From: Nitrogeniibacter aestuarii
GTDB lineage: Bacteria > Pseudomonadota > Gammaproteobacteria > Burkholderiales > Rhodocyclaceae
Reading direction: 5' to 3'
Length of the DNA stretch: 64,000 nt
Assembly (NCBI RefSeq): GCF_017309585.1
Contig: NZ_CP071321.1
Location: 3,162,001 to 3,226,000, forward strand
The notes under the pieces: generated by a model
What the model saw: the letters and a program-made list of their open reading frames with translations, nothing else
Database searches by the model: none
What the model was told of the DNA's origin: nothing
Shown here: in pieces, positions 44,398 to 53,922 of the stretch
Numbering within the stretch: position 1 is the stretch's first letter
How the letters are laid out: the number at the start of each line of letters is the position of its first letter
Position numbers and translations under genes: made by a program

Positions 44398-45656
44398 TAT
44401 CGGCCTCCCTGATCGCGTGAGTTACGAAGGAAGTCGCGGCTACGATAGTCGTTTGCGCCGGAACCTTTTGTCGTCGACGGTGCGATGGATGCATTCGACG
44501 GCGTACTCGCCATGCTTGGCGAGCGTGCGCCTGATGAATTGCTCGCGGCATTAGCGCCGGCCGCCTGCATCAGCTTGTCGAGCGGCATGAAGAGCATATT
44601 GCCATTGCTTTGGGCATCAATCATGACCTTGGTCGTGTTGGTGTAAACATCCTGCATGGCATCGATGTACATGCGCTCGCGGGTGACCTTGGGTGCCTTT
44701 CGATACTCGGTGAGCACCTGCTCGAAACGGCTGGCCTCACCTTCGGCGTTGGCGACTACGCTGGCGTTGTACGCATCGGCCTCTTGCTTGAGTCGGGAAG
44801 CAGTACCACGTGCCTTCGGAATCACGTCATTGGCGTAAGCCTGACCTTCGTTCTTCTGGCGCTCCTTGTCCTGCCCGGCTTTGACTGCATCGTCGAACGC
44901 TGCCTGAACCTGCTCGGGTGGCTGCGCGTTACGCATGGTCAGCTGGCTGATTTCGATGCCGGTCTGGTAGCGGTCCAGAATCGTCTGCATCGTATCCTTC
45001 GCACGCTGAGCCACTTCTTCGCGCCCCTCGTACAGGACAAAGTTCATGCTGCTGCGTCCGACCACCTCACGCATTGCGGTTTCGGCAGCCTGTTTCACGG
45101 CCTCATCCGGCGTACGGTTGTTGAACAGATATTCTTCCGGGTTCTTGAGCACCCATTGCGCGGCAAACTGGATGTCGACGATATTTTCGTCATCCGTCAG
45201 CATGAGTGACTCACGCAGCACCTTGTTGCGTTCTGCGTTGCGATAGCCCACCTCGACGGTCCGCACGCCCGCCACGTCGACGAGCTCATGCGTTTCGATC
45301 GGGTAAGGCATGCGCCATTGCAGGCCGGGATCCGTGGTTTCGGCGTACTCACCGAAGCGCAGCACCACGCCGCGCTGGTTGGCATCTACGATGTAGAACC
45401 CGCTGGCAGCCCAGACGAGCAAGGCCAGCACGATCAAGGCGCCGAGGCCACCCGAAAACTGCTTGGGGCTCAGGCCACCACCGTTGCTCTGACCGCCGTC
45501 GTTGCCACCGCCACCGTTGCTGCGGCGCCCGAACAGGCCACCGAGCCGGCGATTGACATCGCGCCACAGGTCATCGAGATCGGGAGGCCCTTCCTTGGGC
45601 CCGCCCCGATCGTTGTCATTCCCCTGGTTACCCCAGCGAGGATCGTTAAGCGACAT
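44397..45656 (-). CDS. hflK: Membrane protease modulator HflK
   Basis: The 419-residue partner of HflC. A Gly/Asn-rich cytoplasmic N-terminus (about 1-70) precedes the anchor helix (GALIVLALLVWAASGFYIV). The SPFH domain has DANQRGVVLRFGEYAETTDPGLQWRMPYPIETHELVDV, then the long helical part, and a Ser/Ala-rich tail (SNSSGARSPSMASTPS...). Together with HflC it controls FtsH access to membrane substrates. It follows hflX by 11 bases. Confidence 0.97.
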   Translation of the reverse strand: MSLNDPRWGNQGNDNDRGGPKEGPPDLDDLWRDVNRRLGGLFGRRSNGGGGNDGGQSNGGGLSPKQFSGGLGALIVLALLVWAASGFYIVDANQRGVVLRFGEYAETTDPGLQWRMPYPIETHELVDVAGVRTVEVGYRNAERNKVLRESLMLTDDENIVDIQFAAQWVLKNPEEYLFNNRTPDEAVKQAAETAMREVVGRSSMNFVLYEGREEVAQRAKDTMQTILDRYQTGIEISQLTMRNAQPPEQVQAAFDDAVKAGQDKERQKNEGQAYANDVIPKARGTASRLKQEADAYNASVVANAEGEASRFEQVLTEYRKAPKVTRERMYIDAMQDVYTNTTKVMIDAQSNGNMLFMPLDKLMQAAGANAASNSSGARSPSMASTPSNASIAPSTTKGSGANDYRSRDFLRNSRDQGGR

Positions 45657-45667
45657 GAATTTTTCCG

Positions 45668-46822
45668 TCAGGAATGGAGTGGATCGTAACTGGAGGACGC
45701 CGGTGGCGTCTCGTCGCCGCGAATGCGCTCATGAAAGGCTTGCGCCGCTTCGGTCAACGCCGATCGCAGCAGGTCCAAGCCCTCACCTGTCCTGGCGCTC
45801 ACAAAAACGCGCCTGATTCTATCACAGGCGTCCCGATCGGCCTGCGGGGCCAAGCGGGTCTTGTCGATCTTGTTCCACACCAGAATCTGGGGAATGTCCC
45901 CAGCTCCGATTTCGTTGAGCACTTCGTTCACGGCCTCGATCTGGGCGTCACGGTCTTCGCTGCTCGAATCTACGACATGAAGCAGCAGATCAGCCCCGAC
46001 GGTCTCCTCCAGCGTTGCGTGGAACGCTGCCACCAGTGTGTGCGGCAGCTCCCGAATGAATCCGACCGTGTCAGACAGCACTATGTTCCCCACCTCGCCC
46101 AGATACAGGCGCCGGGAGGTCGTATCGAGGGTGGCGAACAGCTGATTGGCTGCGTAGGCATCTGCCTTGGTCATGGTATTGAACAAGGTGGATTTGCCCG
46201 CGTTGGTGTAGCCCACGATCGACACCGACAGCACGTCACGACGTGAGCGGGAGCGTCGGCGCACGCCACGCTGCTTCTCGAGCTTGGCGAGCTTTCCACG
46301 CAGGGTTTTGACGCGTTCTCCAAGAAGCCGGCGGTCGGTCTCGAGCTGCGTTTCACCCGGGCCACGCAGGCCGATACCCCCTTTCTGACGCTCCAGGTGG
46401 GTCCAGCCACGCACCAGGCGCGTGGCCAGATGCTCGAGCTGCGCAAGTTCGACCTGCAACTTGCCCTCGTGGCTCTGGGCTCGCAAGGCGAAGATATCGA
46501 GGATCAGCGAGGTGCGGTCAATGACGCGGCACTCAAGCTTACGCTCTAGGTTGCGCTGCTGACCCGGCGCGAGATCGTGGCTGAAGATCACCAGGTCAGC
46601 TTCACAATCACGCAAAGCCTCGCCGAGCTCCTCGGCCTTTCCCTTGCCGATATACAGGGCTGGATCTGGCGAACGTCGCTTGGCGCGCACGACGCCTGCT
46701 ACGGAGGCGCCCGCGCTGCCAGCAAGCAACTCAAGTTCGCTCAGGCGCTCGTCAATGGCATCCTGACCGAAATCAACTTGAACGAGAACCGCCCGCTCAC
46801 CCGATTTGGGGCGGTCAAACAC
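45668..46822 (-). CDS. hflX: Ribosome-associated GTPase HflX
   Basis: HflX is a GTPase that splits stalled ribosomes. The 384-residue protein has the N-terminal HflX domain (LVQVDFGQDAIDERLSELELLAGSAGASV, PDPALYIGKGKAEELGEAL, DLAPGQQRNLERKLECRVIDRTSLILDIFALRAQSHEGKLQVELAQL, RGPGETQLETDRR). The Era-like GTPase domain has VGYTNAGKSTLFN, DTTSRR (G2), DTVGFIRELP (G3) and VWNKIDK (G4). GTG 46822 has GGAG 9 bases upstream. Confidence 0.97.
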   Translation of the reverse strand: MFDRPKSGERAVLVQVDFGQDAIDERLSELELLAGSAGASVAGVVRAKRRSPDPALYIGKGKAEELGEALRDCEADLVIFSHDLAPGQQRNLERKLECRVIDRTSLILDIFALRAQSHEGKLQVELAQLEHLATRLVRGWTHLERQKGGIGLRGPGETQLETDRRLLGERVKTLRGKLAKLEKQRGVRRRSRSRRDVLSVSIVGYTNAGKSTLFNTMTKADAYAANQLFATLDTTSRRLYLGEVGNIVLSDTVGFIRELPHTLVAAFHATLEETVGADLLLHVVDSSSEDRDAQIEAVNEVLNEIGAGDIPQILVWNKIDKTRLAPQADRDACDRIRRVFVSARTGEGLDLLRSALTEAAQAFHERIRGDETPPASSSYDPLHS

Positions 46823-46863
46823 GTGGCATGTCTCCCGGCATGCGTCCGTGCATCATGTGGAGA

Positions 46864-47109
46864 TCAGTTTCCGTTTTCGCCATCCTGTTGCTGCTGGAAA
46901 TTCACCGGACGAGCAGGCACCACCGTGGAAATGGCGTGCTTGTACACCATCTGCGTCACCGTGTTCTTGAGCAGCACGACATACTGGTCAAAAGACTCGA
47001 TCTGACCTTGAAGCTTGATGCCGTTGACCAGGTAAATGGACACGGGCACGTGTTCACGCCGCAGTGCATTGAGGAAGGGATCTTGTAGCAGTTGGCCTTT
47101 ATTGCTCAT
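46864..47109 (-). CDS. hfq: RNA chaperone Hfq
   Basis: The 81-residue Sm-like RNA chaperone pairs small RNAs with mRNAs. The whole core is present: NKGQLLQDPFLNALRREHVPVSIYLVNGIKLQGQIESFDQYVVLLKNTVTQMVYKHAISTVVPARPV, with the distal and proximal face residues (YKHAIST). It has only a short Gln/Asn-rich tail. GAGGCTAAAC precedes the ATG. It sits between der and hflX as in related bacteria, with an 86-base gap upstream that may hold a promoter. Confidence 0.98.
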   Translation of the reverse strand: MSNKGQLLQDPFLNALRREHVPVSIYLVNGIKLQGQIESFDQYVVLLKNTVTQMVYKHAISTVVPARPVNFQQQQDGENGN

Positions 47110-47195
47110 GTTTAGCCTCTATCGTTATGTTTTCGTAATTTATCGGATTTCGCACTGCAACACCAATTAACGGCATTGGAAGTCGGGGTGTGGAC

Positions 47196-48524
47196 TCAAT
47201 CCTTGTCGGCGAACGGATTGCTCGTGGATTTGAATTGTATCCGCAAAGGCGTTCCCTGCAGCCGGAACGCCTCCATGAAAGTCCGCGACAGATATCGGGT
47301 GTAGGTGTCGGAGACTTTTTCCAGACCGGTCCCGTGTATGACAATGACCGGTGGGTTGCTGCCGCCCTGGTGAGCGTAGCGCATTTTCGGGCGGAACCCA
47401 CCGGACCTCGGCGGCGCCTGTTTCTCGACGGCTTCTTGCAGGGTGCGCGTCAGGCGCGGTGTCGAGAGCTTCGCCATGGCCGCCGCGTATGCGCCGTCCA
47501 CGGACTTGAGCAGCCCGTTGATGCCGCGGGACTTGAGCGCGGAAATGTAATGTGTCCGCGCAAACCCGAGAAAGTGCAGCTTGTGCGCCATGGCTTCCTT
47601 GAGACGCTCCCGGCGGTAGTCGTCCACCGCGTCCCACTTGTTGATCGCCACCACCAGCGCGCGCCCAGCCTCCAGGACGAAGCCGGCAATGTGGGCATCC
47701 TGTTCGGAAATGTCCTGGCTGGCATCAAGCACCAGCACGGCCACATTTGCCTCTTCGATGGCTTTGAGCGTCTTGATGACCGAAAACTTTTCAACGGTTT
47801 CGAACACCTTGCCGCGACGGCGCAAACCGGCCGTATCAATCAGCGAGTATTGTTTGCCGTTGCGTTCAAAGGGAACGGTGATGGCATCCCGAGTCGTCCC
47901 GGGCATGTCGAAGGCAATCACCCGCTCCTCACCCAGAAGCGAATTGATCAGGGTCGACTTGCCGACATTGGGACGACCGACAATGGCAACCTTGGGGCCG
48001 TGATCTTCGGCCTTTTCGTCCGGCACATCTTCCGGAAACGCTTCGAGCACGACGTCGAGCAACGGTTTGACACCGTCGCCGTGGGCCGCTGAAATGACCA
48101 GCGGATCCCCCAGCCCGAGTGCGTGAAACTCAGCGCCGGCCATCGCACGGTCCATGCCCTCGCCCTTGTTCACCACAAGAAACACCGGGCGCTCCGCCTT
48201 GCGCAGGCGAATGGCGATCTGTTCGTCATGGGGCGTCAGACCGGTACGCCCGTCGACGAGGAACATCAGCACATCGGCTTCGACAATGGCCTGCTCGGCC
48301 TGTCGTGCCATTTCATGCATGATGCCGTCCTTGGCAACCGGATCGAAACCGGCGGTATCGACCACCAGATAGTCCCGATTGCCAAGTCGACCGATCCCGT
48401 AATGCCGATCGCGGGTCAGACCCGGCTGATCAGCCACCAGCGCATCGCGGGAGCGGGTCAGTCGATTGAAAAGAGTCGACTTGCCGACATTCGGACGGCC
48501 GACAAGAACAAGCGTGGGTTTCAC
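47196..48524 (-). CDS. der: Ribosome assembly GTPase Der (EngA)
   Basis: Der is a double GTPase for 50S assembly. The 442-residue protein has the first G domain with GRPNVGKSTLFNRLT and DTAGFDP, the second with GRPNVGKSTLINSLLGEERVIAFDMPGTTRDAITVPFE and DTAGLRRRGK, and the KH-like C-terminal domain (LSTPRLTRTLQEAVEKQAPPRSGGFRPKMRYAHQGGSNPPVIVIHG). Lengths are normal. It lies between bamB and hfq. Confidence 0.97.
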   Translation of the reverse strand: MKPTLVLVGRPNVGKSTLFNRLTRSRDALVADQPGLTRDRHYGIGRLGNRDYLVVDTAGFDPVAKDGIMHEMARQAEQAIVEADVLMFLVDGRTGLTPHDEQIAIRLRKAERPVFLVVNKGEGMDRAMAGAEFHALGLGDPLVISAAHGDGVKPLLDVVLEAFPEDVPDEKAEDHGPKVAIVGRPNVGKSTLINSLLGEERVIAFDMPGTTRDAITVPFERNGKQYSLIDTAGLRRRGKVFETVEKFSVIKTLKAIEEANVAVLVLDASQDISEQDAHIAGFVLEAGRALVVAINKWDAVDDYRRERLKEAMAHKLHFLGFARTHYISALKSRGINGLLKSVDGAYAAAMAKLSTPRLTRTLQEAVEKQAPPRSGGFRPKMRYAHQGGSNPPVIVIHGTGLEKVSDTYTRYLSRTFMEAFRLQGTPLRIQFKSTSNPFADKD

Positions 48525-48539
48525 AGTCTGGCGACCACC

Positions 48540-49688
48540 TTAGCGTACGTCAAAGACGTAGAGACGACCCTTCTGGGTCTGTACGACGGCCGAGTCACCC
48601 AGCGGCTGAGGCGCCGCCTTGATGGCACTGCCATCCGTCTGGGCGCGGCCGATGAAGGCTCCCGTCGATCGGTCCAGCACGTGAACGTAGCCCTCGGCGT
48701 CGCCCACCAGAATGCCACCACCGGTCAACACCGGAGCGCTCAGCTGACGATTGGTGAGATCTCCCTGGCGCCACATGCTGGCACCGCTGAAGGCATCCAG
48801 CGCAGCCACAGCACCGGCGGTCTCCGACACGTAGACCTGACGCGCATCACGAGCGATGCCGACGCTGGTCGATGCAGGTCGACTCCAGATGGTCTTGCCG
48901 TTGGTGATATCGAAGCACGATGCGCGCCCCTGGAACGTGGCAGCACACAGATTCTGGCGATACAGCACCGGGACACCGGTCACATCCGCCAAGCGCTCAA
49001 TCTCAGTGGTCCCCTCGGGGTAGGCCACGGTCAGTTCCCAGATCAGCCCGCCGTTATTCAGATTCAGCGCGGCCAGCTTGCCTCCCGGGAAACCGGTCAC
49101 GGCGACGTTCTTGTCGACCAGCATGCCCGATTGGGTGCGCAGCGTCAGAGGCGGCGTCACTCGTTTGTATGTCCACACGGTTTCACCGGTGCTGCGATCG
49201 AGCCCGAACAGCCGGTTGTCCGACGTGCGCACGACCACGTAGTCCTGGGCCACGGCAGGCTCGGCGAGCACCTCGGCATTGACGGGCTTGCGCCATTTTT
49301 CCTGACCGTTCGCCCCATCCAGGGCAATGATTTCGCCCTTCCCGTTGGCCACAACCACAAGCCCTTCGTCAGCGCCCACTCCGGCCGTCAGACCGCCTTC
49401 GAGCCTGGTTCGCCAACGCTCCTGCCCCGCCTCGGTGAAACGGGCAACCACGCCTTCCGCGCTGGCGGCGACGACATCGTTGCCCACCACGGCTGGGTTG
49501 AACCGGTAGATGCCCGCGTCACCCAGGCTGGCCGACCAACGCGGCGACACCGTCACTTTTGACTGAATGTCCCGCAATTCCGCCATTTTCGGACCATCGT
49601 CAGAAAACGGGTTGAGCGACGAACACGCCCCCAACGCAAGTGCCGCGACCACGGGAAGCAGACGGAACATGGAACGCGATTCGGTCAT
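48540..49688 (-). CDS. bamB: Outer-membrane assembly lipoprotein BamB
   Basis: BamB is an eight-bladed beta-propeller of the Bam complex. The 382-residue protein has a signal peptide with lipobox LGAC (about residues 20-23) and repeated PQQ-like blades: VVVANGKGEIIALDGANGQEKWRKPV, VVVRTSDNRLFGLDRSTGETVWTYKR, QVYVSETAGAVAALDAFSGASMWRQ, GDAEGYVHVLDRSTGAFIGR and a closing GRLYVFDVR. Its start overlaps the preceding yfgM stop (ATGA) with GGAGG upstream. The der and yfgM neighbours are typical. Confidence 0.96.
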   Translation of the reverse strand: MTESRSMFRLLPVVAALALGACSSLNPFSDDGPKMAELRDIQSKVTVSPRWSASLGDAGIYRFNPAVVGNDVVAASAEGVVARFTEAGQERWRTRLEGGLTAGVGADEGLVVVANGKGEIIALDGANGQEKWRKPVNAEVLAEPAVAQDYVVVRTSDNRLFGLDRSTGETVWTYKRVTPPLTLRTQSGMLVDKNVAVTGFPGGKLAALNLNNGGLIWELTVAYPEGTTEIERLADVTGVPVLYRQNLCAATFQGRASCFDITNGKTIWSRPASTSVGIARDARQVYVSETAGAVAALDAFSGASMWRQGDLTNRQLSAPVLTGGGILVGDAEGYVHVLDRSTGAFIGRAQTDGSAIKAAPQPLGDSAVVQTQKGRLYVFDVR

Positions 49689-50338
49689 TGGGCACCTCCG
49701 GCAAGCGCGTCGCGCTTCAGGCGAATGATTTCGATACTGCGATCTCCCACCACGGGAGAGGCATTGAGCGACTCGATGGCAGCATCGTAGGCCGCGCGAG
49801 CCTCAGCCGGCTTGCCTGCTGCCACCAGCGCATCGCCACGCAAATCGTTGTAGCGCACCATCAGCGTTTCATCGACCGGATCGGTCAGAAGGTTCTCGGC
49901 TGCAGCGGCATCGCCAGCATTCAGGCGTACCGCGGCCAGACGCAACCGTGCAATGTCCCGAACGGCGGGCAGGTCACCGTGCTTCATGACCCACTCCAGC
50001 GGTAGTGCGGCATTGTCGGTTTCACCGGCATCCGCCTGGATCTTGGCCGAGCGCAAGGAGGCAAGCGTGGCGTAAGGGGTGCCACCATACTCGCCGACGA
50101 TCTTGCCGGTGGCTTCACGAGCGGCGGCAGCGTCACCAGCGGCAGCGGCCTTCTCGACCACGGCGAACAGACCGGCGGCCTCGGCAGATTGCTGGCGTTG
50201 GTACCACTTCCAGCCCTGCCAGCCGACAGAGGCCACGGCACAGGCCACGGCAATCGAGGTAATCAGATTGCCCCATTTGTTCCACCAGGCCTTCAGTTCG
50301 TCAATCTGTTCCTGTTCTTCGAGGTCATACACTGCCAT
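49685..50338 (-). CDS. yfgM: YfgM/TPR family ancillary protein of the Sec translocon
   Basis: The 217-residue protein has one inner-membrane helix (LITSIAVACAVASVGWQGW, about residues 24-42) and a periplasmic TPR-like region, DUF2133/YfgM type. The start MAVYDLEEQEQIDELKAWWNKWGN is characteristic. YfgM associates with PpiD at SecYEG in E. coli. It overlaps the hisS end by 14 bases, so ATG 50338 is the likely start. Confidence 0.92.
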   Translation of the reverse strand: MAVYDLEEQEQIDELKAWWNKWGNLITSIAVACAVASVGWQGWKWYQRQQSAEAAGLFAVVEKAAAAGDAAAAREATGKIVGEYGGTPYATLASLRSAKIQADAGETDNAALPLEWVMKHGDLPAVRDIARLRLAAVRLNAGDAAAAENLLTDPVDETLMVRYNDLRGDALVAAGKPAEARAAYDAAIESLNASPVVGDRSIEIIRLKRDALAGGAQ

Positions 50339-51620
50339 CGTCGTCTTCCACGGCAAATAGGAGGTCGGCCAGCACATCGGCCAGGGCATCGACGGCAACA
50401 CGCTGTTGCTCGCCGCCATCGCGCATCGGTTTGAGGGTGACCTCACCCGCCTGCGCTTCATCATCACCAATGATCACGGCGCAGGGTGCGCCGGAGGCAT
50501 CAGCCTTTTTCATCTGGTTCTTGAAACTACCGCCACCGCAATGGAGGATGGCCGAGAAACCCTGCGTGCGCAGGCCTTCGGCCACGCCAAACGCCATGCG
50601 ATCGGCAAGCTCACCCTGATGGACGAGGTAGACGTCGGGCACTTCACGTTCCGGCTCGCCACCCGACTCCTGCCACAGGGCGAGAAGCCGCTCGACCCCC
50701 ATGGCGAAGCCGGCGGCAGGCGTCGCCTTGCCGCCCATTTGCTCCACAAGGCCATCGTACCGGCCACCAGCGCAGACAGTGCCCTGGGAACCCAGCCGAT
50801 CGGTCACCCACTCGAACACGGTCCGGTTGTAGTAATCGAGCCCGCGGACGAGACGAGGATTCACGGTGTAGGGAATCCCGGCGTCCTTGAGAATCTGCTG
50901 CACACCATCGAAGTGCGCTCGACTCTCTTCACCAAGATAGGCATCCAGCCGTGGTGCGGCCTCAACCAGCGCCTGCATGTCCGGGTTCTTGGTATCGAGG
51001 ATACGCAATGGGTTGGTGTGCAGGCGCCGCGTGGCGTCCTCATCGAGCTGCTCGGCATGTGCCTCGAAATACTCAATGAGTGCGGCACGGTGCCCGGCTC
51101 GCTCTTCGGAAGAACCCAGTGAATTGAGCTCCAGACGAATATCTTCCAGCCCCAGGTCATCCCACAGGCGAGCGCACATCAGAATCAGTTCTGCATCGAT
51201 GTCGGGCCCGTCAAAGCCGAGGGCTTCCGCACCGATCTGGTGGAACTGACGATAACGGCCTTTCTGCGGACGCTCATGGCGGAACATCGGGCCGTAGTAA
51301 TACAGGCGCTTCGGCCCCGAATGGAGCAGGCTGTGCTGCATGACGGCACGAACACACGAGGCCGTGTTCTCGGGCCGTAGCGTCAGCCGGTCGCCGTTGA
51401 GGGCATCTTCGAAGGAGTACATCTCCTTCTCGACGATGTCGGTCACCTCGCCAATCGCCCGGGTGAACAGCGCAGTCGGTTCGACGATGGGCGTGCGGAT
51501 GGGGCGATAACCGTAACTCTTCAGCCAGTCCCGGATCAGCGTTTCGAACTGTTCCCAGGTCTCCGCCTCGTCCAGAAAAATGTCATTCATGCCTTTGACG
51601 GCACGCAAACTTCGACTCAT
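50325..51620 (-). CDS. hisS: Histidine-tRNA ligase
   Basis: The 431-residue class II synthetase has MSRSLRAVKGMNDIF at the start, then motif 1 (IRTPIVEPTALFTRAIGEVTDIVEKEMYSFEDA), motif 2 (LTLRPENTASCVRAVMQHSLL and YYYGPMFRHERPQKGRYRQFHQIGAEALG) and motif 3 (AAGFAMGVERLLAL). An anticodon-binding domain follows at the C-terminus. It is a true HisRS, unlike HisZ at 42 kb. Confidence 0.97.
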   Translation of the reverse strand: MSRSLRAVKGMNDIFLDEAETWEQFETLIRDWLKSYGYRPIRTPIVEPTALFTRAIGEVTDIVEKEMYSFEDALNGDRLTLRPENTASCVRAVMQHSLLHSGPKRLYYYGPMFRHERPQKGRYRQFHQIGAEALGFDGPDIDAELILMCARLWDDLGLEDIRLELNSLGSSEERAGHRAALIEYFEAHAEQLDEDATRRLHTNPLRILDTKNPDMQALVEAAPRLDAYLGEESRAHFDGVQQILKDAGIPYTVNPRLVRGLDYYNRTVFEWVTDRLGSQGTVCAGGRYDGLVEQMGGKATPAAGFAMGVERLLALWQESGGEPEREVPDVYLVHQGELADRMAFGVAEGLRTQGFSAILHCGGGSFKNQMKKADASGAPCAVIIGDDEAQAGEVTLKPMRDGGEQQRVAVDALADVLADLLFAVEDDDGSV

Positions 51621-51649
51621 TGGTCTGTCTTTCTTATCTTTTATGCGGG

Positions 51650-52900
51650 TCAGCCCGCTTTCTTCGTGTATCTGGTTGCCACGTAGTTGTCCACGATGGC
51701 CTGAAACTCGGCGGCGATATTGTCGCCCCGCAGGGTAACGCTTTTTTCGCCGTCGACGAACACAGGCGCAGCCGGGGTCTCGCCGGTGCCAGGCAGTGAA
51801 ATGCCGATATCGGCATGTTTGCTCTCCCCGGGCCCATTGACCACGCATCCCATGACGGCCAGCGTCATGTTCTCGACGCCATCGTATTGCTCTCGCCAGA
51901 CAGGCATCTGATCCCGAACATGGGACTGGATCTTCGATGCCAACTCCTGGAAAAAGGTGCTGGTGGTACGCCCGCAGCCGGGACACGCGGTCACCATGGG
52001 CGTGAAGGCGCGCAGCCCCATGGTCTGCAGAATCTCCTGCGCCACAACCACTTCCTGAGTCCGGGCGCCACCCGGCTCCGGCGTGAGGGAAATGCGGATG
52101 GTATCGCCAATACCCTCCTGCAACAGCACCGACAGGGCTGCCGTGGACGCCACGATGCCTTTCGAGCCCATCCCGGCCTCGGTCAAACCCAGATGCAGCG
52201 GATAATCACAACGCCGAGCCATGTCGCGGTACACGGCGATCAGATCCTGGACACTCGACACTTTCGCGGACAGGATGATCCGGTCACCCGGCAGCCCGAC
52301 CTTTTCGGCCAGTTGCGCCGATTCCAGGGCAGAGGTGACCAGTGCTTCGCGCATGACAGCGCCGGCATCCAGCGGCTCGACCCGCCTGGCGTTTTCATCC
52401 ATGACGCGGGCCATGACCGACTGATCCAGGCTGCCCCAATTGACGCCGATACGCACCGGCTTGTCGTACTTGCAGGCGATTTCGACAATTTCCGCGAACT
52501 GCGTATCGCGCTTGGCGCCAGCACCGACGTTACCGGGATTGATCCGCAGCTTGGCCAGAATCTGGGCACATTCGGGCACCGCATTGAGCAAACGGTGGCC
52601 GTTGTAATGAAAGTCCCCGACCAGCGGCACAGAGACGCCCATGCGGTCGAGCTGAGCCTGGATATCGGGGACGGCCCGGGCAGCATCCTCGTTGTTCACC
52701 GTGATGCGAACCATCTCGGAGCCCGCACGCGCCAGTTCGGCCACCTGAATCGCGGTCGCGATCGGATCGGCGGTATCGGTATTCGTCATCGACTGGACCA
52801 CGACCGGCCCATCGGAGCCGACCAGCACATTCCCGACCCGGACCTGACGCGTCTGCCGACGCTTCATCGCGCCTGCGTGAATCGTTTCCCGCATGATCAT
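51650..52900 (-). CDS. ispG: 4-hydroxy-3-methylbut-2-en-1-yl diphosphate synthase (flavodoxin)
   Basis: IspG is the [4Fe-4S] enzyme of the MEP isoprenoid pathway. The 416-residue protein has RRQTRQVRVGNVLVGSDGPVVVQSMTNTDTAD, DFHYNGHRLL, RIGVNWGSLD, and the iron-sulfur part with CPGCGRTTSTFFQ and VMGCVVNGPGESKHADIGISLPG. Its ATG 52900 overlaps the rodZ stop. Confidence 0.97.
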   Translation of the reverse strand: MIMRETIHAGAMKRRQTRQVRVGNVLVGSDGPVVVQSMTNTDTADPIATAIQVAELARAGSEMVRITVNNEDAARAVPDIQAQLDRMGVSVPLVGDFHYNGHRLLNAVPECAQILAKLRINPGNVGAGAKRDTQFAEIVEIACKYDKPVRIGVNWGSLDQSVMARVMDENARRVEPLDAGAVMREALVTSALESAQLAEKVGLPGDRIILSAKVSSVQDLIAVYRDMARRCDYPLHLGLTEAGMGSKGIVASTAALSVLLQEGIGDTIRISLTPEPGGARTQEVVVAQEILQTMGLRAFTPMVTACPGCGRTTSTFFQELASKIQSHVRDQMPVWREQYDGVENMTLAVMGCVVNGPGESKHADIGISLPGTGETPAAPVFVDGEKSVTLRGDNIAAEFQAIVDNYVATRYTKKAG

Positions 52901-53922
52901 TCCACCGTCAGACGGGCCACACTGATCTTGGTATGCGGCGCCAGATCGACTGCCTTACCCTTGTATTCGAGTGCGACATCCTTTGCATTGCCCACCACCA
53001 GCCTGAAGGGTGGTTCGCCCTGGATCTCCTGAACAGAGCCCGGGCGATTGGTGCGCGCAAAAATGATCTTGTTGGAGGCGTCCCGCACTTCAACCCAGGA
53101 CTCCCCACTGAACCGGAACACCAGTCTCTGCGTCGGCTCACCGGCCTCGGCCGTGGAGGTAACGCCAGCCGCTTCAGCGGCCGTCGACTGGGCCTCGGGG
53201 GCCGCCGTCGTCTCAGGGGCAGGCTGCGGCGCTTCTCCCGCGGGTGCGACAGCGTCGCCACCCACCCCCGGCGCAACGCCGTCGCCGGGCACGGCCTCGC
53301 CTGGCACGCCGACACCGTCACTCTCGACAGTCGAACTGTCGGGCATCCCCACAGGCGCATCGGCCGGCAAAGCCGGCGCGTCATCCGGAATCACCACCGG
53401 CGTCACGTCGATGCTCGGCGGTACGGGCGTCACCGGGGCCGGTGCCACGGGCGTTTCCATGGCATCCGCCGTATCACCGGTCTCTCGCGGCTGGGCAAAC
53501 CAGTCGAAATACCAGCCCAGCGCGACGGCACCGAGGAGAATGATGGCCGCGAACGCCACCAGGGCACCGAACGGCCGAAAACCGTCGTTGCCCGCCGGCA
53601 TGGTGCCCTCGGCATTGCATACGGGCGCCAGCTCCGGTGAGCCGACGCCATCGGTTCGTGCCAGCGACTGCAGCAAGGGCTCGGGATCAAGCCCGAGCAG
53701 CTTGGCATAGTTGCGCAAGAAACCCCGCGCAAAGGCAGCCCCCGGCAGCAACTCGAAGCGCTCGGATTCCAGCGCATCGACCTGGCGTTGGGTCAGCTTG
53801 AGCGCCTGCGCCACATCGGCCACCGTGTGGCCCTGGGCTTCGCGGGTCGAACGAAGGACATCACCGACGCCGGCAGCCGCCGGGATTGAAGCCTCGCCGG
53901 AATGATCAAGCATCTCGCTCAC
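52897..53922 (-). CDS. rodZ: RodZ-like cytoskeletal/cell-shape protein
   Basis: The 341-residue protein links MreB to the cell wall machinery. The N-terminal helix-turn-helix region (GDVLRSTREAQGHTVADVAQALKLTQRQVDALESERFELLPGAAFARGFLRNYAKLLGLDP, about 20-80) is cytoplasmic. A transmembrane helix lies near 120-140 (GALVAFAAIILLGAVALGWYF), then a Pro/Ala/Thr-rich periplasmic linker, and a C-terminal DUF4115 domain (LVFRFSGESWVEVRDASNKIIFARTNRPGSVQEIQGEPPFRLVVGNA). GTG 53922 overlaps the pilF stop and has a GGGA site; ATG 53913 is the alternative. Confidence 0.93.
   Translation of the reverse strand: MSEMLDHSGEASIPAAAGVGDVLRSTREAQGHTVADVAQALKLTQRQVDALESERFELLPGAAFARGFLRNYAKLLGLDPEPLLQSLARTDGVGSPELAPVCNAEGTMPAGNDGFRPFGALVAFAAIILLGAVALGWYFDWFAQPRETGDTADAMETPVAPAPVTPVPPSIDVTPVVIPDDAPALPADAPVGMPDSSTVESDGVGVPGEAVPGDGVAPGVGGDAVAPAGEAPQPAPETTAAPEAQSTAAEAAGVTSTAEAGEPTQRLVFRFSGESWVEVRDASNKIIFARTNRPGSVQEIQGEPPFRLVVGNAKDVALEYKGKAVDLAPHTKISVARLTVE

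Noticed and set aside
48123..49562. A 479-codon plus-strand frame opposite der and bamB
   Set aside because: It spans the der/bamB junction and is antisense to known proteins.
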